Part shown: one piece after another, positions 9,977 through 19,208 of the stretch | Numbering within the stretch: position 1 is the stretch's first letter | Layout: each line of letters opens with the position of its first letter | Source: Gemmatimonadota bacterium | GTDB taxonomy: Bacteria > Gemmatimonadota > Gemmatimonadetes > Gemmatimonadales > Gemmatimonadaceae | DNA: 64,000 bases | NCBI GenBank assembly: GCA_016182795.1 | Contig: JACPFW010000015.1 | Location: 278,635 to 342,634 of the forward strand | Direction of reading: 5' to 3' | Translations under genes and position numbers: made by a program | Notes under the pieces: generated by a model | Database searches by the model: none | Told to the model about the DNA's origin: nothing | What the model saw: the letters and a program-made list of their open reading frames with translations, nothing else

Positions 9977-11242
9977 ATGCGCTTCTGGGACAAGGTGAAG
10001 ATGTCGCTCGAAGGCGTCACCATTGCCTTCGACGCGATTCGCGCCAACAAGGTGCGCGCCGCGCTCACGATCTCCGGCGTGGCGGTGGGCGTGTTTGTGG
10101 TGGTGGCGATGGGCGCGACCATTCACGGCATCCGCCAAAGCTTCCAGCAGGACCTCGAGGAGTTCGGCGCCAACACGTTCCAGGTGCGGCGGCGCGGCAT
10201 CGGATTTGACTCCTGCGACGGCACCGACGAGAACTGCCCCGACCGCCGCAACCCGCGCATCACGCTCGAGGACTGGACGGCGATCCGTCGGCTGCCCGAA
10301 GTCGGCAGCGCGATGGCGTGGATGTTCGGTCAGGGCGACATGACGTACCGCAACCGGACCGTGCGCGACGTCGGCTACGACGCGCAGAGCGCCGACTGGA
10401 TCAACACCGACATCGCCGACGTCTCGCCCGGGCGCTCGTTCTCGGAGAGCGAGCACGACGGCGCCGCGCCGGTGATCGTCGTCAACGACTCGCTCAAGAG
10501 CCAGTTGTTCGGCGACAGCGATCCCATTGGCAAGCAGATCATGGTCGGCTCGCTGCAGATGACCGTCATTGGCGTGTACCACACCAAGGCCGGCTTCCTG
10601 AAGGCGATGGACGGGCGCGGCCCCGACCGGCCGCGCGCGGTGGTGCCGATGATGACCGCCTGGCGGCGCATGCCGGTCTGGCGCAACATGCTCATCATGG
10701 TGCGTCCGCGGCCGGAGGCGACGCGAGAAGAAACGATGGACGCCGTCACGTCGCTCATGCGCGGGCGCCGCAGCCTGCACCCCAGCGAGCGCAGCAACTT
10801 CCACCTCATCGGCATGGAACGCATGCTCGAGGTCTTCAACCAGCTCTTCGGCGCGATCTTCGTTGTCGGGCTGGCGCTGTCGGCCGTGGGCCTGCTGGTG
10901 GGCGGCGTGGGGGTGGTGGCGATCATGATGATCTCGGTGACCGAGCGCACCCGTGAAATCGGGGTGCGCAAGGCGCTGGGGGCGACGCGCGGCACGATTC
11001 TCTGGCAGTTCCTCGTGGAGGCGTCTACGCTCACGAGCTTGGGCGCCATCATCGGCCTGCTGATCGGCGGCGGTGTCGCCGCTCTCATCAAGGCCAGTTT
11101 CCCGTCCATTCCCGCCGCTGTGCCGCTCGCCAGCGTGCTGGCGGCCCTGCTCGTTGCGGTGCTCACCGGTGTCGGCTTCGGCATGCTGCCCGCCATGCGC
11201 GCCGCGAAGCTCGATCCGGTGGACGCGCTGCGCTACGAGTAG
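9977..11242 (+). CDS. FtsX/MacB-type ABC permease, type B, second pair
   Basis: A protein of 421 residues, similar to the type B permease at 7363. Helix ALTISGVAVGVFVVVAM, periplasmic domain with a Cys pair (DSCDGTDENC), C-terminal helices with MMISVTERTREIGVRKALGAT, and ending AAKLDPVDALRYE. The ATG at 9977, two bases after the preceding stop, gives the family-consistent N-terminus; the frame is open further upstream inside the previous gene, but that part is not real. The periplasmic Cys-containing segment is shared with the first type B protein, supporting duplication of a whole A-B pair. Confidence 0.87.
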   Translation: MRFWDKVKMSLEGVTIAFDAIRANKVRAALTISGVAVGVFVVVAMGATIHGIRQSFQQDLEEFGANTFQVRRRGIGFDSCDGTDENCPDRRNPRITLEDWTAIRRLPEVGSAMAWMFGQGDMTYRNRTVRDVGYDAQSADWINTDIADVSPGRSFSESEHDGAAPVIVVNDSLKSQLFGDSDPIGKQIMVGSLQMTVIGVYHTKAGFLKAMDGRGPDRPRAVVPMMTAWRRMPVWRNMLIMVRPRPEATREETMDAVTSLMRGRRSLHPSERSNFHLIGMERMLEVFNQLFGAIFVVGLALSAVGLLVGGVGVVAIMMISVTERTREIGVRKALGATRGTILWQFLVEASTLTSLGAIIGLLIGGGVAALIKASFPSIPAAVPLASVLAALLVAVLTGVGFGMLPAMRAAKLDPVDALRYE

Positions 11243-11306
11243 CGCGGCCGCCGTATCGTCGCGCCGGCAAGGTGCCGGAGGCCCCGCCGCTCAGTAGTTT
11301 GGTAGG

Positions 11307-12497
11307 ATGGCGTCTCCCTCCTCCCCGCAGACCAGCCGTCGCGCGCTGACGTTCATCTTCGTCACGATCCTGCTCGACATCATGGGCGCGGGGATCATGA
11401 TGCCGGTGGTGCCGTACATTGTGCGCCCATACAGCGCCGACGCGCTGACGATCGGCCTGCTGGCGGTGACCTACTCGGTGGCGCAGTTCTTCGCGACGCC
11501 CCTGCTCGGCGCCATCTCCGATCGGCACGGGCGCCGGCCGGTGCTCGTGCTCAGCCTCTTCGGCGCCTCCATCGGCTATGCCTTCTTCGGCATCGGCGGC
11601 GCGCTCTGGATCTTCTTCGTCTCGCGCATCGTCGCGGGATTCACCGGCGGCAACCTGACCGCCGCGCAGGCGTACATCGCCGATGTCTCGGGGCCGGAGG
11701 ACCGCGCCAAGAACTTCGGCCTCGTCGGCGCCGCCTTCGGCCTCGGCTTTATCGTGGGCCCGTCCATCGGCGGCATCCTCGCCAAGATCAGCCTCACCGC
11801 CCCCGCGTGGGCCTCGGCCGGAGTGGCGCTCCTCACCGCCAGCTTCGGCTGGTTTGTGCTGCCGGAGTCACTGGCGCCGGAACTGCGCCGCCCGCATCCA
11901 CTACACGCCGGTGACTTCAATCCCTTCAAGCTGCTGCTCAAGGCGCTGCGCACCAAGCAGCTGCGCGCACTCTTCCTCGGCATCTTCCTCACGCGCTTCG
12001 CGCACATGGGGATGCAGACCAACTTCGCCATCTACACCCTCGACCGCTTCAAGTACACGCCGGCGCAAAATGCGGTCGTCTTCACGGTGCTCGGCATCAC
12101 GTCGACGTTCGTGCAGGGCTTCCTGATCCGGCGCATCGCCGGGCGCGTCTCCGATCGCAGTCTCCTGCTGTGGGGGCTCGCGATTATGGCCTTTGGCTTC
12201 GTCGCCCTCGCCGCCGTACCGGTGGGCTGGATGCTCTCCCCGGCCATCGCGGTGCTCGCCCTCGGCACCGGACTCGTGACGCCCACCCTGCAGAGCATGA
12301 TTTCGCAAGCCGGCTCCGCCGAGGAGCAGGGGATGCTGTTCGGCGCCAACGGGGCCATCACCAGCCTGACCGCCATTCTCGGCCCGGCCTGGGCCGGCGC
12401 GGTCTTCGACCATGTGGCGTACACTGCGCCCTACTGGTCGGGCGCCCTCTTCCTGATCGCCGCGTGGTGGGCAACACGGCGCGCCCTTCCCGCATAG
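11307..12497 (+). CDS. MFS drug-resistance-type transporter
   Basis: A protein of 396 residues with twelve predicted membrane helices. It carries MFS signatures of the TetA-like DHA1 group: motif A as ISDRHGRRPVLV after the second helix, and motif C-like sequence FGLVGAAFGLGFIVGPSIGG in helix five. A central cytoplasmic loop around residues 190-215 separates the two halves. Such proteins expel small lipophilic compounds using the proton gradient. It is inserted between the second and third permease pairs, 64 bases after one and 6 bases before the next, so it is probably co-transcribed with them. The substrate is unknown. Confidence 0.85.
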   Translation: MASPSSPQTSRRALTFIFVTILLDIMGAGIMMPVVPYIVRPYSADALTIGLLAVTYSVAQFFATPLLGAISDRHGRRPVLVLSLFGASIGYAFFGIGGALWIFFVSRIVAGFTGGNLTAAQAYIADVSGPEDRAKNFGLVGAAFGLGFIVGPSIGGILAKISLTAPAWASAGVALLTASFGWFVLPESLAPELRRPHPLHAGDFNPFKLLLKALRTKQLRALFLGIFLTRFAHMGMQTNFAIYTLDRFKYTPAQNAVVFTVLGITSTFVQGFLIRRIAGRVSDRSLLLWGLAIMAFGFVALAAVPVGWMLSPAIAVLALGTGLVTPTLQSMISQAGSAEEQGMLFGANGAITSLTAILGPAWAGAVFDHVAYTAPYWSGALFLIAAWWATRRALPA

Positions 12498-12503
12498 GCG
12501 CCC

Positions 12504-13751
12504 ATGCGGCCCATTGATGTCGCGCACACCGCGCTGGGTCAGATCGCCGCCAACAAGCTGCGCTCGTTCTTTACCCTGCTCGGCATCATCGTCTCGGTCG
12601 CGTTTCTCGTGGCGGTGGTGGCGATCATCGAGGGGATGAACGCGTACGTGAAGGAGAACATCGCCGGCGCCGTGATTGGCGCCAACGCGTTTCAGGTGCG
12701 GCGCACCCCGCTGCAGATCGGGATCTTCGACGATGAGATGTGGAAGCGCGTGGCGCGCCGCCCGCGCGTGACGTCGGCCGACGCCGAGGCAGTGCGCGCC
12801 GCCCTACCCGACGCGCAGGCCGTGGCGCTCAACTCCGGGTGGCCGACGCCAATGAGCGACGTCATCTGGCGCGACCAGGTGATTGGCGACGCGCTGGTCT
12901 TCGGCGTCACCCCCGCGTATCAGGTGGTGCAGGACTATCGCTTCACCAAGGGACGCGGCATCTCCGACGTCGACGTGCTGCAGCGGCGTCCCGTCTGCGT
13001 CGTGGGGCCCGACATCGCCACCAAGCTGTTCGGGGAGACGGCGCTCGACCCCATCGGGCAGTCGGTGCGCGTGGCCGGCCAGCGCTGCGAGATCGTTGGC
13101 GTCACCGCCCCCAAGGGGCGCGTATTGGGCCAGTCGTTTGACGGTTTCGTGCTGCTCCCCGTGTCGTACCACGAAACGCTCTACGGCCGACGGCTGACGG
13201 CGACGATCAGCGTGAAGATGTTCAACGCCGCCGACGTGGCGCCGGCGATGGCGCGCGCCGAGGAGGCGCTCCGCGTGGAGCGCCGCCTGCGCCCCGGCCA
13301 GGAGAACAACTTCTCGGTGGAGACGGCGGACGCGCTGGTCGAGTTCTGGAAGAACCTCACGCGCGTGCTGTTCAGTATCATTCCCGCGATGGTCGCCATC
13401 GGCATCGTGGTCGGCGGCATCGTGATCATGAACATCATGCTGATGAGCGTCAGCGAACGGACGCGCGAAATCGGCATTCGCAAGGCAATGGGGGCGCGGG
13501 CGCGCGACATCGAGCGGCAGTTCCTCGCCGAGGCGATCGCGCTGTCGAGCCTCGGCGGCGTGCTGGGCGTGCTGGCCGGCTGGCTCTTTGCGATGCTCGT
13601 CGCCGCGGTGTCACCGCTCCCGGCGCGCATCACCGGCTGGTCGGTGGCGGTGGCGATGCTGCTTGGGGCCGGCGTCGGCGTGCTGTTTGGCGTCTATCCG
13701 GCGCGGCGCGCGGCCCAGCTCGACCCGATCACCGCGATGCGCCAGGAGTAG
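12504..13751 (+). CDS. FtsX/MacB-type ABC permease, type A, third pair
   Basis: A protein of 415 residues with the type A features: KLRSFFTLLGIIVSVAFLVA, periplasmic domain, MNIMLMSVSERTREIGIRKAMGAR, ending ARRAAQLDPITAMRQE. It is more divergent from the first two type A proteins than they are from each other (for example SVSERT instead of AVAERT), suggesting an older duplication or separate acquisition. It starts six bases after the MFS stop and is followed after three bases by its type B partner. Confidence 0.86.
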   Translation: MRPIDVAHTALGQIAANKLRSFFTLLGIIVSVAFLVAVVAIIEGMNAYVKENIAGAVIGANAFQVRRTPLQIGIFDDEMWKRVARRPRVTSADAEAVRAALPDAQAVALNSGWPTPMSDVIWRDQVIGDALVFGVTPAYQVVQDYRFTKGRGISDVDVLQRRPVCVVGPDIATKLFGETALDPIGQSVRVAGQRCEIVGVTAPKGRVLGQSFDGFVLLPVSYHETLYGRRLTATISVKMFNAADVAPAMARAEEALRVERRLRPGQENNFSVETADALVEFWKNLTRVLFSIIPAMVAIGIVVGGIVIMNIMLMSVSERTREIGIRKAMGARARDIERQFLAEAIALSSLGGVLGVLAGWLFAMLVAAVSPLPARITGWSVAVAMLLGAGVGVLFGVYPARRAAQLDPITAMRQE

Positions 13752-13754
13752 CGC

Positions 13755-15014
13755 GTGTTCCTCGACCGCCTCCTCAGCCACACGACGTTCGACGAGAACG
13801 TCGGCATCGCGCTCGACAACCTGCGCGCCAACAAGCTGCGCTCGGGCCTGACGATGCTCGGCGTGGTCATTGGCGTCGCCACGGTGATGACGATGGCGAG
13901 CATCGTGCGCGGCGTGCGCGAGCAGATCCTCAACACCATCGAGGTGGCGGGGCCGAGCACGTTCTACGTGATGAAGGTCTTCTCGCAGCAGCCGCTCAAC
14001 CCCGAGGCACTCCCCAGGTGGGTGCGCATTCGCCCCGACCTCACCGAAGCCGAGGCGGTAGCGCTCGACCGCCTGCCGCAGATCCAGTACGCGGCGGTCT
14101 GGGCGCAGGTGATGGCCCGCCTCGATTACCAGGGCGAGCGGACGCAGGTGACGTCCGTCTATGGCGCTGACGCCGACTTCACGCTCGTGCAGGGGGGTCA
14201 ACTCACCGAAGGACGCTGGTTCACGCCGGCGGAGGAACGCTCAGGCGCCGCCGTCGCGGTGATCCTCGACTCGCACGCGCACCGGCTGTTCGGGCGGCTC
14301 GATCCGCTGGGCAAGACGATGCTCATCGGCGGCAAGCCGGTGCAGGTCATCGGCCTGTACGAGCCGCCGGCCAATATCTTCACGCCGCCGGGCGCCGAGA
14401 CGGGGGCGATTGTCCCGTATCGGTTCGCGGATCACGCGTATTACATCGACAAGACGAACATGATGTTCATCTGCGTGAGGCCGCGCGACGGCGTGCCGGT
14501 GGCGGACGCGCAGGAGGCGGCCACCGTGCAGCTGCGCGAGATGCGGCATCTGCGCCCCGGCGACGGCAACACGTTTGACATCATCACGCAGGACCAGATT
14601 CTCGACGTCTTCAACAACATCACCGGCGTCTTCTTTGTCGTGATGATCGTGCTCGCCTCGGTGGCGCTGATGGTCGGCGGCATCGGGGTGATGGCGATCA
14701 TGATGGTGTCGGTGACCGACCGCACGCGGGAGATCGGCGTGCGCAAGGCGCTGGGCGCGACGCGCGGCGACATCCAGATGCAGTTTCTGATCGAGGCGGC
14801 GACGCTGACCGGTTTGGGCGGCGTGGTGGGGATCGCGGTGGGGCTCGTCACCGGGGCCGCGGTCACGCGCCTGCTCAGCATTCAGGCGTCGCCGCCGTGG
14901 GGGCTGACGTTGATCGCCGTGGCGGTGTCGGTGGGAATTGGACTCGTGTTTGGCGTGCTGCCGGCGCGCCGCGCGTCGCGGCTCGACCCCATCGAGGCGC
15001 TGCGGTACGAGTAG
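13755..15014 (+). CDS. FtsX/MacB-type ABC permease, type B, third pair
   Basis: A protein of 419 residues starting with GTG. Helix GLTMLGVVIGVATVMTMASI, periplasmic domain, C-terminal helices with MMVSVTDRTREIGVRKALGAT, ending ASRLDPIEALRYE. It lacks the cysteine pair seen in the first two type B proteins. It is the last gene of the exporter locus. A short CACCGC/GCGGTG hairpin (15017-15034) without a T-run lies between its stop and the convergent lipoprotein gene and may end transcription from both sides. Confidence 0.86.
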   Translation: MFLDRLLSHTTFDENVGIALDNLRANKLRSGLTMLGVVIGVATVMTMASIVRGVREQILNTIEVAGPSTFYVMKVFSQQPLNPEALPRWVRIRPDLTEAEAVALDRLPQIQYAAVWAQVMARLDYQGERTQVTSVYGADADFTLVQGGQLTEGRWFTPAEERSGAAVAVILDSHAHRLFGRLDPLGKTMLIGGKPVQVIGLYEPPANIFTPPGAETGAIVPYRFADHAYYIDKTNMMFICVRPRDGVPVADAQEAATVQLREMRHLRPGDGNTFDIITQDQILDVFNNITGVFFVVMIVLASVALMVGGIGVMAIMMVSVTDRTREIGVRKALGATRGDIQMQFLIEAATLTGLGGVVGIAVGLVTGAAVTRLLSIQASPPWGLTLIAVAVSVGIGLVFGVLPARRASRLDPIEALRYE

Positions 15015-15035
15015 CGCACCGCAGCGCCGCGGTGG

Positions 15036-15431
15036 CTAGTCCTTGGCGCTCGTGACCTGAATGGTGGCCACGTAGTCGGCCTTCGCAATCGGTCCGCTCG
15101 ATGTCGGGTACGGCTTGAGGCCGACCAGCGTCACCTGATAGCCGTGCGTGATCACTCGCGCCTTGGCCGCATCGGCGCCCAGCGTCAGTGTCACCGGATC
15201 GCCGGCGTTCACGGTGAACAACGTGGTGGCCTCGCCCGCCCACACGCACTGGACGCCGGTGGGGCAGCGGGAATCGGCCGTGACGTCCGTGAACTTCACG
15301 GACAGCGTGTCGCCGGGCATCTGAATGCTGGTCCCGAGGCGAACATCAATGTTCTCACCGAGGGCGAGGCCGGTCGTGTCGGTTCCGCAGGCGGTGAGGC
15401 AGAGGGCAAGTAGTAAAGAGCGCACAAGCAT
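15036..15431 (-). CDS. Putative lipoprotein of unknown function
   Basis: A protein of 131 residues. A short hydrophobic signal ends in the lipobox LTAC, so the mature protein would begin at Cys15 and be lipid-anchored. The mature part is a small beta-rich domain with a cysteine pair (SRCPTGVQCVWAGEA) that recurs in many uncharacterised bacterial lipoproteins. It is followed downstream by the end of the exporter locus on the other strand and preceded by the M28 peptidase gene 34 bases away on the same strand order. No function can be assigned. Confidence 0.7.
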   Translation of the reverse strand: MLVRSLLLALCLTACGTDTTGLALGENIDVRLGTSIQMPGDTLSVKFTDVTADSRCPTGVQCVWAGEATTLFTVNAGDPVTLTLGADAAKARVITHGYQVTLVGLKPYPTSSGPIAKADYVATIQVTSAKD

Positions 15432-15465
15432 GAGGGCAGAAGGTCGAAGGAGAAGGTAGATGCCA

Positions 15466-17142
15466 CTACTGGCGGCAGGGTGCGTTGGGAGAAGCCGGCT
15501 TCGGCTTATCTACCACCAGACGCTTGTCGGCGTTCCCCACCGACAGCGCGACGTCATGCACGAACTGCGCCACCGACGCCATGTGCGGATAGTCGATGTA
15601 CTCCGCCTCGTCGGTCACCTGATGATAATCGGCGTGCAATCCCGTCGTAAAGAACGCCACCGGGATTCCATAACGCGCATAGCTCGCGTGGTCCGAGCGG
15701 CAGTAGATGTTCTCCGGATGCCCGGGCGCGTCGAAGGTGTAGTCGAAGGTGAACGGCAGTTTCCGCATCTTGTTGACGGTCTCGACGAGATCGCCGAGTT
15801 CCGTGGAGAGACGGCGCGTGCCGACGAGCTGCAGGTAAGTTGGACCGCCGCCCTTGAGATCGCTGGCCGCGCCGCGTCCCACCATGTCGAGGTTGAGCTG
15901 CGCGACAATCGAATCGCGAGGCACCGTCGGATGCTTGGTGTACCAGTCCGAGCCCACGAGGCCAATCTCCTCGCCCATGTGCCAGACGAACAGCATCGAC
16001 CGACGCGGCTTGACCTTTGCCGTCGCCATCGCCTCGGCGATCTCGGCCACCGAGACTGAGCCCGAACCGTCGTCGTCGGCGCCGTTGGAAATCGAATCCG
16101 CGCGCGGGCGGCGAATGACGCGAATGGAATCGACATTCACCTTGATGGCCGCAAGCTGGGCCGCTGTTGGCTGCTTGCCCTGCTCCAGCCCCGCTTTGAT
16201 GCGCTCAACCTCAATGTTGTACGCGCGCAGGGAGTCGTGATCCACCATACTGTGCTGGATGCCAACGTGATCGCTGTGCGCGCCAATGGCGACGTACTGG
16301 TGCTTGAGCACGGGATCGCTTCCCTCGAGCACCGCCACCACGTTGCGCGACGACGTCGGCGTGTCCTGCAGCGCCACCTTGCCCGTGTAGCGACCGGTGA
16401 CCGTTCCCCACTTGGCCGACGCGAGCGGGCCACCCGCCAGCGCTTCGACCATCGCGTCCGAAGCAATGATCGCCGGCGGCATCATCATCTGCGGCCCGGC
16501 CGGAGGCGGCGTCACCATCTCCGGCTGGATGAGGTACCCGCGCACCGCCGATGGCGCGTGGTCGAGGAGTGGCAGCACCAAGGCCACCGCGCCGCCCACG
16601 GGCTTGGTGAGCGCCGAGGTGAACTGCGCCTGGAGCCCCTTGTCCATCATCGCTGGCGTGTAACCGAAGACCACCACCTTCCCCTTGGTCTGGTCCGCGG
16701 TGAGATGCACCGACGTGTCGCCGATCAGGCCACCGAAGACCACCTCGGCGCCGTCGAATGGCCGCGTGCCCCACTGGGCGAAGACGCCGTAGTCCTTCTG
16801 GTAGGAGAACGTCCTATCACCCACGACAACCGGCGACGTGACCCACGCGCGGCGCAGCAGCGGCACATTCTGGAAGTAGGTGCCGCTGTCCCCCATCGGC
16901 GTGAGGCCGATCTGCTTGGCCCAGCCGGCGAGAATGTCGGTCGCCTTGTCGTGGTACGGCGTGCCAGCGGCGCGCCCGCCCATTGAATCGTCGGCGTACA
17001 CGTAGAGCCGCGACATCAGATCTTCGGCCGTGATGGCCGGCCGCGTGGGTTTGGCCTGGCGCTTGACGGGGAGCTGCTGGGCTACGGCGGAGCCGGCCGC
17101 GAGAGCGAGCGAGAGGATCGCGGCAGGAGTAAAGACGCGCAT
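15466..17142 (-). CDS. Secreted M28-family zinc aminopeptidase
   Basis: A protein of 558 residues from the ATG at 17142, which begins a signal peptide (MRVFTPAAILSLALAAGSAVAQ); an in-frame ATG 19 codons upstream is less likely. A PA-like insert lies around residues 120-260. The M28 catalytic domain has the expected metal ligands: GAHSDH (about 287-292), NGADDDGSGS (about 353), the catalytic Glu pair in HMGEEIGLVGSD (about 389), LDMVGR (about 417) and the late His in GLHADYHQVTDE. It probably removes N-terminal residues from peptides in the periplasm or outside. It is divergent from the Spy-like gene, with a TAATAT -10-like box near 17207-17202 on its own strand. Confidence 0.87.
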   Translation of the reverse strand: MRVFTPAAILSLALAAGSAVAQQLPVKRQAKPTRPAITAEDLMSRLYVYADDSMGGRAAGTPYHDKATDILAGWAKQIGLTPMGDSGTYFQNVPLLRRAWVTSPVVVGDRTFSYQKDYGVFAQWGTRPFDGAEVVFGGLIGDTSVHLTADQTKGKVVVFGYTPAMMDKGLQAQFTSALTKPVGGAVALVLPLLDHAPSAVRGYLIQPEMVTPPPAGPQMMMPPAIIASDAMVEALAGGPLASAKWGTVTGRYTGKVALQDTPTSSRNVVAVLEGSDPVLKHQYVAIGAHSDHVGIQHSMVDHDSLRAYNIEVERIKAGLEQGKQPTAAQLAAIKVNVDSIRVIRRPRADSISNGADDDGSGSVSVAEIAEAMATAKVKPRRSMLFVWHMGEEIGLVGSDWYTKHPTVPRDSIVAQLNLDMVGRGAASDLKGGGPTYLQLVGTRRLSTELGDLVETVNKMRKLPFTFDYTFDAPGHPENIYCRSDHASYARYGIPVAFFTTGLHADYHQVTDEAEYIDYPHMASVAQFVHDVALSVGNADKRLVVDKPKPASPNAPCRQ

Positions 17143-17380
17143 CGGGGAGGGAGTCGGAGGAACGGTTGAGGGAGGCGCGGTGCTGCGCCTGACCTCCAAG
17201 AATATTACAGACGTTGGGTAGATGAAGTTTCACACCGACGGTGGGAACCCCCTCCGCGCCTCTGTGTACAGGTCAACGAGATGCGGGCGTCCTCAGTCCC
17301 CCTAACACTCTGGCCTCGGCCGGCGTACTCAAGATCGGCTCCCCGGCGATCGGCGCGGGGCAACACCACTCGGAGGAAGC

Positions 17381-17761
17381 ATGAAGGTGATTCGGTTTCT
17401 AGCCGCAGCCGCGATTGTGCTGACGGCATCGACTGCGATGGCGCAGGGCGGACCCCCGGGCGGTGGCCAGGGCGGCGCCCAGCGGGCGATGGAAGCGATG
17501 ATGCAGGGCATCACGCTGACCGACGCCCAGAAGGCGAAGGTGGATTCTATCTTCACGGCCTCGCGCGAAGAGAGCATGAAGATGCGCCAGGAGGCGCAGG
17601 CCGCCGGCGGCCCGCCGAGCGAAGAGATGCGCGCCAAGTTCATGGCCGTCACCACCAAGCGGAACGAGGCCATCAAGGCGGTGCTGACGCCTGAGCAGCA
17701 GGCCGTGTTCACGAAGAACCTCGAGAACATGCCGCGCCCCGGACAGCGTCCGCCGCGCTAA
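17381..17761 (+). CDS. Small periplasmic Spy/CpxP-like protein
   Basis: A protein of 126 residues. Signal peptide MKVIRFLAAAAIVLTASTAMA, a Gly/Pro/Gln-rich linker, then a helical region with two LTxxQ-type motifs (ITLTDAQKAKVDSIF and VLTPEQQAVF) as in the Spy/CpxP family of periplasmic chaperone or stress proteins. A good ribosome binding site (GGAGGAA) stands six bases before the ATG. A strong rho-independent-type hairpin follows 23 bases after the stop. The family match rests on the paired LTxxQ motifs and size; the stress role is inferred. Confidence 0.72.
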   Translation: MKVIRFLAAAAIVLTASTAMAQGGPPGGGQGGAQRAMEAMMQGITLTDAQKAKVDSIFTASREESMKMRQEAQAAGGPPSEEMRAKFMAVTTKRNEAIKAVLTPEQQAVFTKNLENMPRPGQRPPR

Positions 17762-17783
17762 CGGATTCAGCCGTAACAAGAAT

Positions 17784-17810
17784 GCGGGCCACGGAGTCTC
17801 CGTGGCCCGC
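17784..17810. terminator. Terminator hairpin after the Spy-like gene
   Basis: A perfect 12-bp stem (GCGGGCCACGGA at 17784-17795 with its complement at 17799-17810) around a three-base loop, followed by GTTCATTATC. It lies between two convergent genes and can serve both. Confidence 0.85.
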
Positions 17811-17820
17811 GTTCATTATC

Positions 17821-17855
17821 CCCTGCACCACACCCTGCCCCTTCCCCTTCACCTG
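17821..17855 (-). repeat. Dispersed repeat, GGTGAAGGGGAAGGGGC family
   Basis: On the minus strand this runs from within the last codons of the SDR gene; the TGA stop at 17851-17849 lies inside the repeat unit. It agrees at 34 of 35 positions with 55352-55386 (opposite orientation) and shorter stretches match 37769-37792 and 60113-60137. Confidence 0.8.
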
Positions 17856-18631
17856 CCGTTGCGCATCGCCCTCTCAGCCATCCTGTCCACCAGGCCGGGG
17901 AGGAGCAGCTTGAGCATCATCCCCAGTCTCGCTCGCCCCGTCATCACCAGTTCACGGTCGCGACGTGCCGCCGCGCCGAGCAGCTGCCGAGTGCACTCGG
18001 CGACCGGCATCATTGCCGCCTCGTCCACCGGGCTTCGCCCCCGGAGTTCGCCATTGACACCGAGATTGCGGGCCCGCGATCCCGTGACACCAGTGCCGCG
18101 CAGCTCGATGCGCAGCGAGTCGAAGAAACCGTGCAGCGCTGCCTTCGCCGCCGCATAGCCAGATCGCATCGGCACGCCCGTCTTGCCGGCGAGGCTCGAC
18201 ACCACCACGAGTCGTCCGCGCGAGGCCCGCAACCGCGGCAACGCGGCGAGTGAGCAGTAGACCGCGCCGAGGTAGTTCACGCGCACCAATCGCTCAAAGA
18301 CGCTCCAGTCGGTGACGTCTTCGGCGCGCGCCCACATGGCCTGCCCGGCGTTGCAGATGAGCGTATCGATCTGCCCGAACCGCGCGACGGCGCGGTCGAC
18401 GAGTGTTCGGCACTCCGCCTCGATCGTTACGTCGGCAACAACAATTTCTACCTCGGCGCCCGCGACCCGGCACTCCGCCGCCACGCTCGACAGCCGCTCG
18501 GCGTCGCGCGCGCTCAACACGAGCCGTGCGCCGTAGCCGGCCAGCGCACGCGCCGTTTCGGCGCCGATGCCCAGCGACGCGCCGGTGACCACCACCACCT
18601 GACCGCGCCACGACTGCACGCGCGCGCTCAC
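17849..18631 (-). CDS. Short-chain dehydrogenase/reductase
   Basis: A protein of 260 residues with a Rossmann fold: cofactor motif VTGASLGIGAETA near residue 15, ADVT, NAG in LICNAGQAMW, catalytic Ser in VVVSSLAGKTG and YAAAK as the Tyr/Lys pair. The basic residue after the second strand (ARDAERL) suggests NADP preference. The C-terminal half contains a long hydrophobic helix that may bind membrane or a lipid substrate. The GTG start overlaps the stop of the RidA gene by four bases. Its stop lies inside a dispersed repeat. The substrate is unknown. Confidence 0.82.
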   Translation of the reverse strand: MSARVQSWRGQVVVVTGASLGIGAETARALAGYGARLVLSARDAERLSSVAAECRVAGAEVEIVVADVTIEAECRTLVDRAVARFGQIDTLICNAGQAMWARAEDVTDWSVFERLVRVNYLGAVYCSLAALPRLRASRGRLVVVSSLAGKTGVPMRSGYAAAKAALHGFFDSLRIELRGTGVTGSRARNLGVNGELRGRSPVDEAAMMPVAECTRQLLGAAARRDRELVMTGRARLGMMLKLLLPGLVDRMAERAMRNGR

Positions 18632-19008
18632 TCGCCGACGGCGGCAATCACCTGCACTTCCACATGGTAGCCGTAGTGCAGCGCGTTGACCGGCACTACC
18701 GCGCGCGCAGGTTTGTGATCGCCCATGAGCGTCTTGTACGCCGCGTTGAATCGCCCCCAGAGCTCCATGTCGGAGATGTACACCGTGACCTGGAGCATGC
18801 GTGAGAGATCGCTGCCGGCCGCCTGCAGGACGCCCTGGATGTTGGCGAAGACCTGCTTGGTCTGCTCCTCAATGCTCCCCACGTGGTGCTCCTTCTGGCC
18901 CGGGACGATGGGCAGCTGGCCGGCGACATACACACAGCCATTGTGAACGATCGCCTGGGAGTAGTGACCGGCGGGGGTGGGGGCTTCTGACGTGGAGATG
19001 GGGTGCAT
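18628..19008 (-). CDS. RidA-family deaminase (YjgF/YER057c)
   Basis: A protein of 126 residues covering the full length of the Rid family. It has the hallmark sequences HYSQAIVHNGCVYVAGQLP, EEQTKQVFANIQGVLQAAGSDLS and the substrate-binding Arg in KPARAVVPV. Members with this Arg hydrolyse reactive enamines/imines released by PLP enzymes; here that is inferred from the motif. The terminal EVQVIAAVGE also fits. It overlaps the downstream SDR by four bases and is divergent from bshB1 across a repeat-filled 200-base region. Confidence 0.85.
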   Translation of the reverse strand: MHPISTSEAPTPAGHYSQAIVHNGCVYVAGQLPIVPGQKEHHVGSIEEQTKQVFANIQGVLQAAGSDLSRMLQVTVYISDMELWGRFNAAYKTLMGDHKPARAVVPVNALHYGYHVEVQVIAAVGE

Positions 19009-19038
19009 GGGTGGGGAGAGGGATGGCGGATTTCAGAT

Positions 19039-19150
19039 GGCAGATGGCGGATGGCGGATGGCAGATGTGAAGCGTGGGCGCCGACTGTAGCTTACAGCAT
19101 GGGTGGGTCGGATGCCTCTCACGTAGCGTGTCTGCCATCCGCCATCTGCC
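19039..19150. repeat. Inverted repeat, GGCAGATGGCGGAT family
   Basis: Left arm 19039-19058 and right arm 19131-19150 pair at 19 of 20 positions. Further units continue to about 19192. The whole stretch lies in the divergent region between the RidA gene and bshB1. Units match the loci at 8653 and 59046. A small CTGTA/TACAG hairpin lies in the loop. Confidence 0.78.
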
Positions 19151-19208
19151 ATCCGACATCCGCCATCTGCGTCAAGCCATCCGCCATCTGTCCGCCCGAC
19201 TCCAATCC

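Noticed and set aside
19039..19192. Repeat region as an insertion sequence remnant or attachment site
   Set aside because: There is no transposase or integrase fragment, no target duplication and no tRNA; the sequence is only degenerate tandem units with mirror arms.
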